From the NCBI GenBank assembly GCA_030522415.1, contig CM060109.1, positions 25,097,801 through 25,161,800 of the forward strand: DNA of 64,000 nucleotides. The letters are read 5' to 3'. The notes under the pieces are model-generated. The model was not told where the DNA came from, searched no databases, and worked only from the letters and a program-made list of their open reading frames with translations. Source of the DNA: Channallabes apus. Its lineage: Eukaryota; Chordata; Actinopteri; Siluriformes; Clariidae. Position 1 is the stretch's first letter. Each line of letters begins with the position of its first letter. Shown here in pieces: positions 11,581 through 22,188 of this stretch. Made by a program: the position numbers and the translations under genes.

Positions 11581-12695
11581 ACATTCATTTTCTGGGAGTT
11601 AAATTAGCAATTTTTATCTTTTTACAGAGGTACATAATATCAACCCATAATCATAAGTTAAAAATATATATGTTTAAAGTGTGAATACATTAGGGTTTTT
11701 TTGTTTTTGTTTTAGAAACTTTTTTTTGTTTAAGTTTTCCCAAAGTCTCGATGCTTTACATAGTTCCTGATGTCTATAACAAGTAATTAAATACGTAGTA
11801 AAAGCACTGTGACATGTTGAAGCAGTACAGTATGATCACAATACAGCTAGGTACACACCTTAATCAAATTAAGAGATGATAAGGTTCACGACCCTAAATC
11901 ATCTTGCAGCTTAAGCAGGTTTCCAAAAATTATATCTGTAACAATTCTTTAAACTAACTCAATGCAGTTTATATATAATATAATATAATGAATCTTTTAA
12001 ATTTAAAACAAGTTTTAAAATGATAGAGGGTGACGTTTTTTGGGTTAGAGCAAATCATTTATGAGCATTATGTAGGAGTCATACAGTATAATGTAAGTTT
12101 GAGGGACAAGACTGATTCCTGTGCAAATGTATCCAAAGAAAATGTCAAAATTAGACATACAGTAGTGCAAAAAAAATATGTTTGCAACAAAAAGGAAAAG
12201 CTACTTAAAATGAACAATATTATCTAAAAAAAATAAATAAATAAATTCAATGAAGCTAAAAATATATGTGTGTGTCCTGCAACAATCTGAACATAAGGCA
12301 AAATTAACATAAAATATTTTGATAAGATCCTCTCAGTCTCCAGTGTATGACATCTGGCAGATTTATAAAAGATATGTCAGAAAAAAATCTGCAAAGATTT
12401 GCCAAGCAATCTGGCAGAGTTAGAAAAGACATGTCAGGAAGACCGTGTGTTTGAGGGGGCTAGACTAAAGGGAGGCCAACTGTTACAACTGAGACGATTC
12501 AAAAGATGTTCAGGGGATAAACAAAGAAGCTGAAAGCAGACATAAAGGCAAATGTGGTCTTACAAGCTCTTAGAGAATATTTAGAACATGTTTAGAAAAT
12601 CGATTTTAAAGTTTCTTTAAAATTGTACTTGAAATTTAGTATGATTTTACATTATTTGCAAGCTTTTCTAAGTTGTAAAAATGAAGACACTTGAA
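11581..12695. other. intergenic AT-rich sequence, no gene
   Basis: Unique AT-rich sequence. The stretch 12320-12560 has a purine-rich, transposon-relic look ('gccaagcaatctggcaga', 'aactgagacgattcaaaag'), but I could not assign it. Short open frames have no signature. Confidence 0.4.
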
Positions 12696-14677
12696 CACTC
12701 TAAAAAATGCTGGGTTGTTTTTTCTACCCAAACGCTGGGTTGCCGCTGTTGGGTCATTTTTCTGGGTTATTTACAGAGAGTTGGGTAGTTTTTGTGTAAC
12801 CCAGCTGCTGGGTTAAAGTTTGATTGGCTCCTCCCCCAAAGTTCACCGGTGGATTCAGCGGCTGTGACTCAGCTTCGTGTCTCTTGAGCTCCCACACCGC
12901 TGATGACGGTTCATCCTCCTCGGACATTTAAGGGGAAATGGCGTTAAATACAAGGTCTGTATACACATGTTCACTCACCTAATTCACATATGACTGAAAA
13001 ATTATTACTATATGTAACATTTATTACTGCTACCGTCTTAAGGTTACACACAAACTTTCCGGCTGGTCTGAGGTACTGGATGATAATTTAGCTGAGAATA
13101 GCTGCTAGCCACCCCACCTGTGTATGAAAGAAACGGCTAAGATGTCTGAGCTTTTTAGCTTTCTCTGTGGAATATTTGCAGGGTTACGAAGATGGTGAAG
13201 TGATGAATGAAAGCTAAACTGTTAACTGTATTGCTAGCATGACGCATGCATTTAGTTAGTTTGCTAGCATTAGCAACCACTTTAGAACTTTATTAATCTC
13301 ACTGCTTGAGACAATAAAATGCTGGTGTGGTACAAAACACTGACCCTCTCACAAATATACAGACCTGCTAACCCTCCCGTTTTTCACTAGCTAGTAATTT
13401 ACTCTGCGGTCAAATTTCTCCTGCGTTTCTCCCGAGTTATAACAATATTTTACACCTTTCTTTCCCCCTTTGGCAAGTATGCAAATGTATCACCAGTAAT
13501 AGCATGTAAGCTAACCAGGTAGCTCTCTTTAACCAAAGTTAAATTAACTATCAGTCAGCGCGCCAACTACAGGAAAAAGTACCACAGCAGTACAGGTAAC
13601 TACTAGATGGAAGTATTAATATTTTGGTGATTGTAATGTACCAGTATGACACCAGCTATGACATTTTTTCGGTAATTAGCTTAAAATCAATGCAGACTAC
13701 AATATCAACTAGTCTGACATAAAGAGTTGTATCCTAAAAGCCATGCTTATTTTGCTGTTTTATTTTTGGTAGTAGCTGTCTCCATGTTTTTGTTTCTGGT
13801 TACCTACAGTATATCCTATCTTAATGGGCAGCTTTGTAATTTTTTAGTATCAATCGTATTTCACACGAAATTGATAGTCTTATTCAGTTTAATCTTTGCT
13901 ATTCAACAAAATTTAAACTTTTTCATTTCTTTCTTTCTAAGGTTGGCACCAACATGGTGGAATACCTCCAGCAGGCTGAAGTGTCAAGGCCGTACCCCTA
14001 CATCCTGACGTTGGGAGATAATGACCAGCGCTGCTCTCAGTAATGTTGTAATGTTGCTATGAAATAGCGAGGCCTACCTGAAAAGTCATAGACAGTGTTT
14101 GTATGTTAAAATGAGACCAGGGCTGGATAGTTTTGATCCTGCACTGTAGAAGTTGCTTCAGCCTATTTGTTCAATTTCTCCATTCTGCCCTTGTCAGTAA
14201 TAGTATAGTAATGATGTCACTGTTGATTATCTGTTCTTGTGCTTTTGAAAAATAAATGTTTTTTCTAAGAACATTTAATAGGATGTTGTTTATTGCATAC
14301 ATGTATGTTTTTTTGTAATAGACCAGTATATCAAAGTAATTTAACTGTTTAATAGACATGGGTGTTTTTTTTTTTTTTTTTTTTTTTTTACAGATTCACT
14401 GTAAATCATGAAAATAATAATAACCTATTTGTGAGGTAGAATTAACCCAATTCTACCTCACAAATAGACCAATTTATGTGGTAGAATTAACCCAGCATTA
14501 TAGTTAAATATGACCTAGCATTTGGATTGAATATTTAACCCATCTTGTTGGGTTAAACAAATAACCCATCTTGCTGGGTTAAATTAACCCAGCATTTAGT
14601 TAGTCCTATATTTACCCAGCAGCTGGGTTAAAAACAACCCAGATTGGGTTGTTTTTAACCCAGCATTTTTTAGGGTG
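12696..14677 (+). mobile_element. 2-kb TIR-bounded element carrying a gene-like interior
   Basis: Bounded by inverted ends: 'cactctaaaaaatgctgggt' at 12696 and its near-complement 'cagcattttttagggtg' ending at 14677. Both ends continue into clusters of 'aaccca'/'tgggtt' subrepeats (12712-12825 and 14485-14660). A clear target duplication was not found, so the superfamily is not assigned. The interior looks like a host-type gene in the plus direction: an inverted CCAAT/GC-box region (about 12822-12836), an ATG at 12938, a donor-like AAG|GTCTGT at 12955, a pyrimidine-rich acceptor ending at 13941, a 33-codon open exon with stop at 14041, and AATAAA at 14251. A perfect 19-bp hairpin lies at 14425-14467. 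This may be a deletion derivative of a larger element or a captured gene fragment. Confidence 0.65.
13942..14043 (+). pseudogene. exon-like coding remnant inside the 2-kb element
   Basis: After a pyrimidine-rich acceptor (ending AAG at 13941) a frame of 33 codons begins VGTNMVEYLQQAEVSRPYPY and ends ...LGDNDQRCSQ with TAA at 14041-14043. The peptide is compositionally protein-like and faintly recalls a multicopy fish protein family I cannot name with certainty. The upstream exon-like segment (ATG at 12938, MALNT, donor at 12955) would, if joined directly, enter a different frame, so exons are missing or the gene is broken. AATAAA lies 210 bp downstream. Function unknown. Confidence 0.4.
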
Positions 14678-15046
14678 AATAAAATAAAAATTAATAATTT
14701 GAGAATTTTATTAAAATTGATTTCTGCATTTCATCCTAAGCATTTCAAAAAGTTGCACTCAAATGTGCTGTAATTTATTAGTATTACTGTGATGTGATAT
14801 AGTACAATACAATATTATTATTATTGGTAGTTTATACTGGAATTTATCTTGCATCACAGGGCCACTCTATCCAAATACACATTTACCAAGCAAAATTAGA
14901 TTAACACAAAAAAATGAACACAACACAAATACAAAATAATAATAATTTTAATTGGAATTTTGATTATAGGACACTATCTAAAATGATGCTATAATATATG
15001 TCATAAATGTTCAATTGGGTTAATATCTGGTGACAGAGAAGGCTGT
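14678..15046. other. AT-rich spacer, no feature
   Basis: AT-rich sequence between the 2-kb element and a SINE. Nothing gene-like recognised. Confidence 0.5.
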
Positions 15047-15427
15047 AGGCGGCGCGGTGGTGTAGTGGTTAGCACTGTCGCCTTGCACCTCCAGGGTCTG
15101 GGTTCGATTCCCCGGCCAGGCTCGATTCCCGCCTCTGTGTGCATGGAGTTTGCATGTTCTCCCCGTGCTTGGTGGGTTTCCTCCGGGTACTCCGGTTTCC
15201 TCCCACAGTCCAAAGATATGCAGGTTAGGCTAATTGGCGTTCCTACAGTAAATTGCCCGTAGTGTGTGATTGGGTGTGTGAGTGTGTGTATGTGTGTGTG
15301 CCCTGCAATGGATTGGCACCCTGTCCAGGGTGTGCCCCGCCTAGTGTCCGAAGTCCCCTGGGATAGGCTCCAGGTCCCCCGCGACCCTGAACACGGGATT
15401 GAGCGGTGTGGAGAATGAATGAATGAA
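15047..15427 (+). repeat. tRNA-derived SINE-like repeat, copy 3 (best preserved)
   Basis: The best copy in the window. The head reads 'ggcgcggtggtgtagtggtt' then 'agcactgtcgcc' (A-box region) and 'gggttcgattccccgg' (B box). The body has 'gagtttgcatgttctcc', 'ccggtttcctcccacagtcc', 'ttaggctaattggcg', 'ccctgcaatggattggcacc' and 'ctgggataggctccagg'. It ends in (GAAT)n at 15413-15427. Promoter boxes like these allow RNA polymerase III transcription of tRNA-derived SINEs. The overlapping open frames in both directions are artefacts. Confidence 0.88.
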
Positions 15428-15496
15428 AGGAGAGAAGGCTGTAGCATATACTTTAGATCATTTTCAGTGTTCTCTCGAGCTGTGTGGTTGGAGATG

Positions 15497-15850
15497 GTGT
15501 CATTAAATGGAATTAAATTAAATGAAATTCTATTTTTATTGTGCTTGTAACAATAGTTGTTATCACACTGCAGCTTTACAGAAATAAAGTATGAAAACAA
15601 ATTTGAACATTTTAGAAGTGTTGACTATAACTACTGTATTACAGCAGTTTGCCCCTTATGAGCAAGCTGGGGGAGATGGTGGCAAGGAGATGACAATGGG
15701 ATGAAACCTTGAGAGGAACCAGACTCAACAGGGAACCCATCCTGAGATCAGATAGTATGACCATAAATCAGTCCCTGGAATATCTGAGTGCTGTGAAGTT
15801 AAAGGTTCAATATAACAAGAAAGGTGTTTAAGCATGTATAAAGTCCACTT
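15497..15850 (-). repeat. interspersed repeat (LINE/SINE-like 3' tail type), copy 1
   Basis: Shares with 59740-60125 the words 'gatgaaaccttgagaggaac', 'cagactcaacagggaaccca', 'tcct...gataacagatag'-like text and 'aaaggttcaatat'. The lower-coordinate end has a (AATTA)n-like tail, so the element reads on the minus strand. The pentanucleotide tail without a long poly(A) is typical of CR1/L2-type retroposed sequences. The family name is not assigned. Confidence 0.6.
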
Positions 15851-18800
15851 TTTTGTGCCCATAAAGATCAAGAGAACTATTTCATCACAGCAGGATGAAG
15901 GTGCTCAGTCAGAAAAACCTTGTATTAATTGCAATGACCCTTATTTCTAAGGAGACACGTAGTCATGAACCATGACAAGCAAAGCAACTGCTGTTGGGGT
16001 CAAGTGTTTAGGCATTTATTGTTGTCGTGGTGTTGCCACACATTGTTGCACCACATCACTTTTCCCTACAGCAAGTAGACCAATGCTTGTGGTTTTTGCA
16101 TTACAGAACTCTCAACTGTGACTGTGTCTTTAAAATGCAAGGTTTGTACATTACAGCCATTTTATATATTCCTTCTCTATGAACTGTAACATTCTGTATT
16201 GCTTTAAAAATCAAACAAGATGGTTATTTACGGTTATTTGAATTTTTTTAATGGTATATACATCTACGGCACTGATACTACCGAACAGAAATGATGGTTA
16301 CACACCAATACTGATCTCATTACTCAAAAAGACAAAAACAAACATTTAACATAAAATCATGTTACAGTATAAAATATGGACAGCTCTTAGAATTTAAAGT
16401 AACTTAGCATGTCTATTTAACAGGGAAGGAAGTGTTCAGCAAAGCCGTACGCAAGATAGGGTTGCTGTTTTCCGTCGATAAGGTGGTGAAACGCAAGTCT
16501 AGGTGATGCGCATGGATTGCATTTCATCTGTGAGCACACCAAAGCAGCATCAGGATTGATGATGTAACGTCTGGGGTGCAAGCTAGTGCTGGTGTCATTA
16601 ACAAACAAACAGCTCAGGTTTTTGGATCTTCCCTCTTCATAGAAATACTTCAGAAAGCTACTTTTGTGAAATGCTGTATCCAAGTGTAATGCAAGACCAA
16701 GTTCAGGGACAAGGTGATTTATTAGAACAAGAACTGGGAATCCACACCTATTTTTATACTCTTACAGTACCATTGTAGCTGCAGCACCGTAGCCTTTAGA
16801 AAGACAAGTTAGGTAGATGTGCCTTAAGATAAGTAAGAGAACCATTTCACAATTACCATTCAGGCAAAGAGGTAGTGTGAAAATCAATAACTGCTTAAAA
16901 TTCATAGCCAGACAATCCATTTGCCCTTTATGTTGCTAACCTTTGCTTAAATATTCACCATATTAAGATTTCATTATAAACAATGAATGTCACAATAGTT
17001 TGCCTACCGTTTTTCATGTTAGCATGGGTTAACTACAAATTAGTCATAAAACCCCCTATGGAACAGTGCAGGTATCAATGAAACACGAGGCCAGACATCT
17101 AAAACACAGAGGCATCTACAGTATGATCTTTGTTTTCAACACTTTTAACTATTAAACTCGCATTCCTCACTCCTGTAACTACACTCCTTTCCTGTTAAAT
17201 TCACTTAAAAATGCTTTAAGATGAATAAGGGACTAATAACCTATGGAATTACGGGGTTAATATGCTGTGTTGACTTGATGAATCCAGGCTCCATTAAAGC
17301 TGCAGACGCACAGCAGGACCTGCCATGGTAGAGCCACACATAACAATTACACTAATGCATTCCAACCTTGCAGACTCCTGCAGTGAGATCTATACGGTGA
17401 ATTTCAAGTATGCAGCTAAAACAGGGTATTATGGATAAATGATGGAACTGTAAGCTTCATTTATTCATAGGAACAACAATTAATACCTTTAACATACTAG
17501 AAATAGGCGCATGTTTTTTAAGCTCACATATGAAGTTATCACATCCTATACATCTTACAGATTTCCTGTGAGATATTGATTGAGTGAGTATAAACATGTA
17601 AGTGCTTTAAGCTCAAAGGCATTTTCCTTTAACAGGCATTAAAACTTTACATAATGGGAGATGGTCTTTTCTTTTCAGAGACTCATAATGATACTTTTTC
17701 ACTATATTTCCTTCATTTAAATTGTCAGACGTCATAATTCAGAGGAATTTATCTAACAAAAACAAACCCATGGTAGTACAAACAAGAGTCTAGCAATGTT
17801 TCTATGATGTAATGTACATGTACCTTTTAAAGTGCTTGATAAAGAGGTAGATTATTTTTTTTGTGCCAGGGGAAGTTGAATCCCTAGGTGCCAGTACAGA
17901 GAAAAGTACTGATGCATGTCTTCCTTGTGCAGTATCTCTGTTTAAAATGTTAATCAGATCTAAACTGGGATTTCAGTAGAATGTGATTTATTTATATCAG
18001 TAAATTACTGGTATATGACTGATAAATGTAAACAGTACATTAAAAGTACAATTTTCCCTAATTTCTTAAGTAGCATAAGTCACATCCAAATCTTATACTG
18101 TATGCACAGATGTTGTGAACTCTGTGACATAAACAGTACACATGCACACAAATGCAAGTAGTAGATTGTGTTTCCCACTGCACAGTCCACATACCGACTA
18201 TGGTATTTAAAATGTGAGGGAAAATGCATCAGGAAGTGAAAAAGGCGTAGAGCAAATTCATATCGCTTTCAGCCTTGATAAATAACCGTAAAACTAATAC
18301 ATTATGGCGGAGTAGTATTTAAAAGTAGAGCTGTGATATGACTCCTGTATGATCAATGACTCTGCATATTGGTTGATGTAATAATTTATTCGTCCTATAA
18401 GGTTTTGGTAAAGCAATGTTGAAAAGCAATTTAAATTAAATTCATTTAAATGTCAATTCTCATGGTTAGGATTTTTCTGTAATTGGCTATTTAATTAAAA
18501 ATAATTTTCATAGTCATTAATAAAGCCTGCAACTTGTAGTGCAGTGACATGTTTTAATTACATGGTATTAACAAAATTGATATGCTTTAGAAAGCATAAT
18601 GAATAAGAAATAATTAGACCAATCATACATCATCCCTCTTATGGGCATTAAGTGTATTTCAATATAATTGATGAACTCTGAAAAGAGAGATAAATAACTT
18701 TAATTGCACAAAGTTTAAAGTGGTACCCAGTTTAAACACAACCAAGTTTCAGTCACATTTGTTGATTGATTCATCTTGCACATGTACTGTAGACTCTATA

Positions 18801-18949
18801 AAGGCATTTCTTTTTAGCAGGAAGCAATTAGAATATAATGTATATATTTAAATGTTTTAAGTACATTAGGGCTTATTCATTAATCTTGTTCAACTTTGTA
18901 AGGAAATATAATTGATCTTCATACTCATACAGTAATATACACTGTATAG
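15851..18949. other. intergenic unique sequence with candidate regulatory blocks
   Basis: No complete mobile element or gene recognised. On the minus strand, 16683-16417 is an 88-codon open frame of protein-like composition, listed separately. The block 18230-18720 is unique, rich in TTTAATTA/ATTAATAAA words and compositionally like conserved developmental enhancers. Other short open frames lack support. Confidence 0.35.
16417..16683 (-). other. unrecognised open frame of 88 codons
   Basis: Open from ATG at 16683 to a stop at 16417. The composition is unusually protein-like for this region (six Cys, mixed charge; for example YIINPDAALVCSQMKCNPC and YLAYGFAEHFLPC). I recognise no family. No strong splice signals, Kozak context or neighbour support it. 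It may be chance or a remnant of an unknown exon; I would not call it a gene without expression or conservation data. Confidence 0.15.
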
Positions 18950-18951
18950 TA

Positions 18952-20571
18952 CAGTGGTGTGAAAAACTATTTGCCCCCTTCCTGATTTCTTATTCTTTTG
19001 CATGTTTGTCACACTTAAATGTTTCTGCTCATCAAAAACCGTTAACTATTAGTCAAAGATAACATAATTGAACACAAAATGCAGTTATTAAATGAAGGTT
19101 TACGTTATTAAGGGAGAAAAAAAACTCCAAATCTACAGGGCCCTGTGTGAAAAAGTGATTGCCCCCCTTGTTAAAAAATAACTTAACTGTGGTTTATCAC
19201 ACCTGAGTTCAATTTCTGTAGTCACCCCCAGGCCTGATTACTGCCACACCTGTTTCAATCAAGAAATCACTTAAATAGGAGCTATCTGACACAGAGAAGT
19301 AGACCAAAAGCACCTCAAAAGCTAGACATCATGCCAAGATCCAAAGAAATTCAGGAACAAATGAGAACAAAAGTAATTGAGATCTATCAGTCTGGTAAAG
19401 GTTATAAAGCCATTTCTAAAGCTTTGGGACTCCAGCGAACCACAGTGAGAGCCATTATCCACAAATGGCAAAAACATGGAACAGTGGTGAACCTTCCCAG
19501 GAGTGGCCGGCCGACCAAAATTACCCCAAGAGCGCAGAGACGACTCATCCGAGATGCCACAAAAGACCCCAGGACAACATCTAAAGAACTGCAGGCCTCA
19601 CTTGCCTCAATTAAGGTCAGTGTTCACGACTCCACCATAAGAAAGAGACTGGGCAAAGATGGCCTGCATGGCAGATTTCCAAGGCGCAAACCACTTTTAA
19701 GCAAAAAGAACATTAAGGCTCGTCTCAATTTTGCTAAAAAACATCTCAATGATTGCCAAGACTTTTGGGAAAATACCTTGTGGACCGACGAGACAAAAGT
19801 TGAACTTTTTGGAAGGTGCGTGTCCCGTTACATCTGGCGTAAAAGTAACACAGCATTTCATAAAAAGAACATCATACCAACAGTAAAATATGGTGGTGGT
19901 AGTGTGATGGTCTGGGGTTGTTTTGCTGCTTCAGGACCTGGAAGGCTTGCTGTGATAGATGGAACCATGAATTCTACTGTCTACCAAAAAATCCTGAAGG
20001 AGAATGTCCGGCCATCTGTTCGTCAACTCAAGCTGAAGCGATCTTGGGTGCTGCAGCAGGACAATGACCCAAAACACACCAGCAAATCCACCTCTGAATG
20101 GCTGAAGAAATACAAAATGAAGACTTTGGAGTGGCCTAGTCAAAGTCCTGACCTGAATCCTATTGAGATGTTGTGGCATGACCTTAAAAAGGCGGTTCAT
20201 GCTAGAAAACCCTCAAATAAAGCTGAATTACAACAATTCTGCAAAGATGAGTGGGCCAAAATTCCTCCAGAGCGCTGTAAAAGACTCGTTGCAAGTTATC
20301 GCAAATGCTTGTTTGCAGTTATTGCTGCTAAGGGTGGCCCAACCAGTTATTAGGTTCAGGGGGCAATGACTTTTTCACACAGGGCCATGTAGGTTTGGAT
20401 TTTTTTTCTCCCTAAATAATAAAACCTCTCATTTAAAAACTGCATTTTGTGTTTACTTGTGTTATCTTTGACTAATAGTTAAATGTGTTTGATGATCAGA
20501 AACATTTTGTGTGACAAACATGCAAAAGAATAAGAAATCAGGAGGGGGGCAAATAGTTTTTCACACCACTG
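18952..20571 (+). mobile_element. complete Tc1-like transposon (Tc1/mariner)
   Basis: A 1,620-bp element between TA dinucleotides (18950-51 and 20572-73). The ends are inverted repeats of about 210 bp starting CAGTGGTGTGAAAAACTATT on both sides. Each end contains an outer repeat (tgtgaaaaactatttgcccc) and an inner one (tgtgaaaaagtgattgcccc on the left; the right end has tgtgaaaaagtcattgcccc), the IR/DR layout known from Sleeping Beauty-type elements. It encloses one intact transposase gene. All parts needed for transposition appear to be present, though the terminal repeats differ at a few positions. An inverted copy lies at 37398-39003. Confidence 0.95.
19331..20353 (+). CDS. Tc1-like DD34E transposase, intact
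   Basis: 340 residues, the usual length for vertebrate Tc1-like transposases, with no stop or frameshift. It binds the element's inverted ends and cuts and pastes it at TA sites. Layout: N-terminal paired-type double helix-turn-helix (about 1-110; GYKAISKALGLQRTTVRAII is the first HTH), basic GRPTKITPRAQRR motif (59-71) between the HTHs, basic RFPRRKPLLSKKNIKAR (115-131) that could serve in nuclear entry, then the catalytic domain with D153 (WTDETKVE), D244 (QQDNDPKH) and E279 (NPIEMLW), i.e. DD34E spacing. The glycine-rich box YGGGSVMVWGC is at 187-197. The start is the only ATG giving the MPRSKEIQEQ beginning of this family. Its integrity suggests a young insertion. Confidence 0.95.
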   Translation: MPRSKEIQEQMRTKVIEIYQSGKGYKAISKALGLQRTTVRAIIHKWQKHGTVVNLPRSGRPTKITPRAQRRLIRDATKDPRTTSKELQASLASIKVSVHDSTIRKRLGKDGLHGRFPRRKPLLSKKNIKARLNFAKKHLNDCQDFWENTLWTDETKVELFGRCVSRYIWRKSNTAFHKKNIIPTVKYGGGSVMVWGCFAASGPGRLAVIDGTMNSTVYQKILKENVRPSVRQLKLKRSWVLQQDNDPKHTSKSTSEWLKKYKMKTLEWPSQSPDLNPIEMLWHDLKKAVHARKPSNKAELQQFCKDEWAKIPPERCKRLVASYRKCLFAVIAAKGGPTSY

Positions 20572-20573
20572 TA

Positions 20574-21836
20574 TATAGTATACTGTATAGTATACCAATA
20601 TTGTTTGCTAAACACATTCTTCCCATGTGTGATTTGCAAGAGGTAAAAAAAACATTTATTGATCTTCAATATTTGTCTCTTGGAGGTTCCATGGCAATGA
20701 CCCTATGCTTGCAGGTAGAACAATGCAAGTAGAACTGAGAATGGTGAATGGCAGATGTCAAGCCATACTGACGGACTGGAAACTATAGGGATTTTACTGA
20801 CAGACATTACAGTGTTAAGCACAACATACCCAGGACCCAAGCAGTCATTTACCTCATTCACAGTAAGTAGAATTGTAGCAAACATGTAAAACAGATACAC
20901 CAGCAAAGTATTCTCTTTCCCATACGGTGAGCTGTAAAAATCCATTGTTAACATAATTTGTTTATAGGCAAATTAAGAAATGTTGTGCTGTAAATGATAT
21001 GACAACTTGACCCTGAATTCTGTTTGCATAGTGCTAATGCAGATTTTGATGGTGATGTATTCTCATCACACACTGATCATCCATAATATTAACACCACCA
21101 CCAGGTCAATTAAATAACATTGAATAGCAAACTGGTTAAAGGATCCTGGGCATACAAGGCTCACCTGTGCTAGGTCCGAAGGCCAGCCCATCCAGCCCAA
21201 TCCCTCAGAAAAGCCAATTCAAAAAAATGCACCATGACAGAAAGGTATCAAAACACCCTGTACCTTGGCTAGCTCTGATGCACTGTGCTTAGCAGGCAAA
21301 TAATTCCAGGTTGTTGGTCTGGCCTTAAAATTCCCCAGATCCCAATTCAATGGAATGCACTGGACAAACAAGTCCTGGCCCCACAACCCACAGCACCCAA
21401 ACGATCTCTGCTTACATCCCGCTGCTAAACACCACAGTACACATCCCCCCCCCCCCCCCCCCCCCCAGAGATTGCATTGAGCTATGGCCCAGGGGCCCAG
21501 AGCCACCCTGGTGGTACAATAGAACCAAAAACCTAGCTGGTTTTTATGATAATGGTTTTAAAGTTATGACTGATCAGTCTAAAATCAGTTTAAAAGGCAA
21601 AATAGATAGAAAATAACTGAAATGTAGATAAATGTAGTAAACATATCAATAAATAATAATTTGTAATTATTGTTCATTAATATGTTTACTACATTTATTT
21701 CATTTATAGGTAGAAAATAAATATGCTGAAATGTACTGAGATAAATGTAGTAAACATATCAATAAGTAATAATTTCTAATTACCTTTAATGCCCTTTTAT
21801 TGTTGTGATGGCTAAACATTTAATGCACAGTACATA
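20574..21836. other. intergenic AT-rich sequence with repeat fragments
   Basis: Contains 'cactgatcatccataatatt' at about 21069, which resembles one end of a decayed Tc1-like element, and a C-run at 21445-21466. An inverted/direct repeat cluster at 21617-21783 is listed separately. No gene recognised. Confidence 0.4.
21617..21783. repeat. local inverted plus direct repeat
   Basis: The 19-mer ATAAATGTAGTAAACATAT occurs at 21628-21646, as its exact reverse complement at 21680-21698, and again directly at 21741-21759. The direct copies extend into 'caataa(a/g)taataattt'. The first pair could form a hairpin with a 33-nt loop. No terminal target duplications seen. Confidence 0.75.
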
Positions 21837-22186
21837 CACTACCGTTCAAAAGTTCGGGGTCACTTTCTAACTCCATGATCGTTCCTGATTTTGATTTCTT
21901 TCTTCATTGTAAAGGAATGCTGAAGGCGTCCAAAAATGCATTAATCTCCTTTGAACAGTTGATATTGAGATGTGTCTGCTACTTCTGCTCTGTAAAGACT
22001 TCATAACGCCTCTAATCTGAGGGTAATTGGTCATTTTTCAGGCTGATAACTCTAAATGAACTTCTCGTCTGGTAGGTTTTGGTCTCGCCCTCCTGGGATG
22101 GCCTTCATGAGAGCCAGTTTCATTATGGTGCATTATGGTGCTTTCAAAGAAATTTGAAAGTGAACCCAAACGTTTGAACGGTAGTG
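21837..22186. mobile_element. short non-autonomous Tc1-type element (MITE)
   Basis: A 350-bp element between TA dinucleotides (21835-36 and 22187-88), with inverted ends CACTACCGTTCAAAAGTT on the left and CACTACCGTTCAAACGTT read inwards from the right. The interior carries no transposase frame. Ends of this wording are very common in fish Tc1-type miniature elements. It is slightly diverged between its two ends. Confidence 0.85.
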
Positions 22187-22188
22187 TA

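Noticed and set aside
15047..15125. tRNA gene
   Set aside because: Only A- and B-box-like words of a SINE head; no full cloverleaf is preserved, and the same head occurs in several dispersed copies.
15001..15600. 199-codon minus-strand frame
   Set aside because: Reads antisense through a tRNA-derived SINE; the peptide is the translated repeat, also seen at 4380 and 54185.
21069..21120. End of a Tc1-like element ('cactgatcatccataatatt')
   Set aside because: Only one end is recognisable; no partner end or TA pair found, so not listed as an element.
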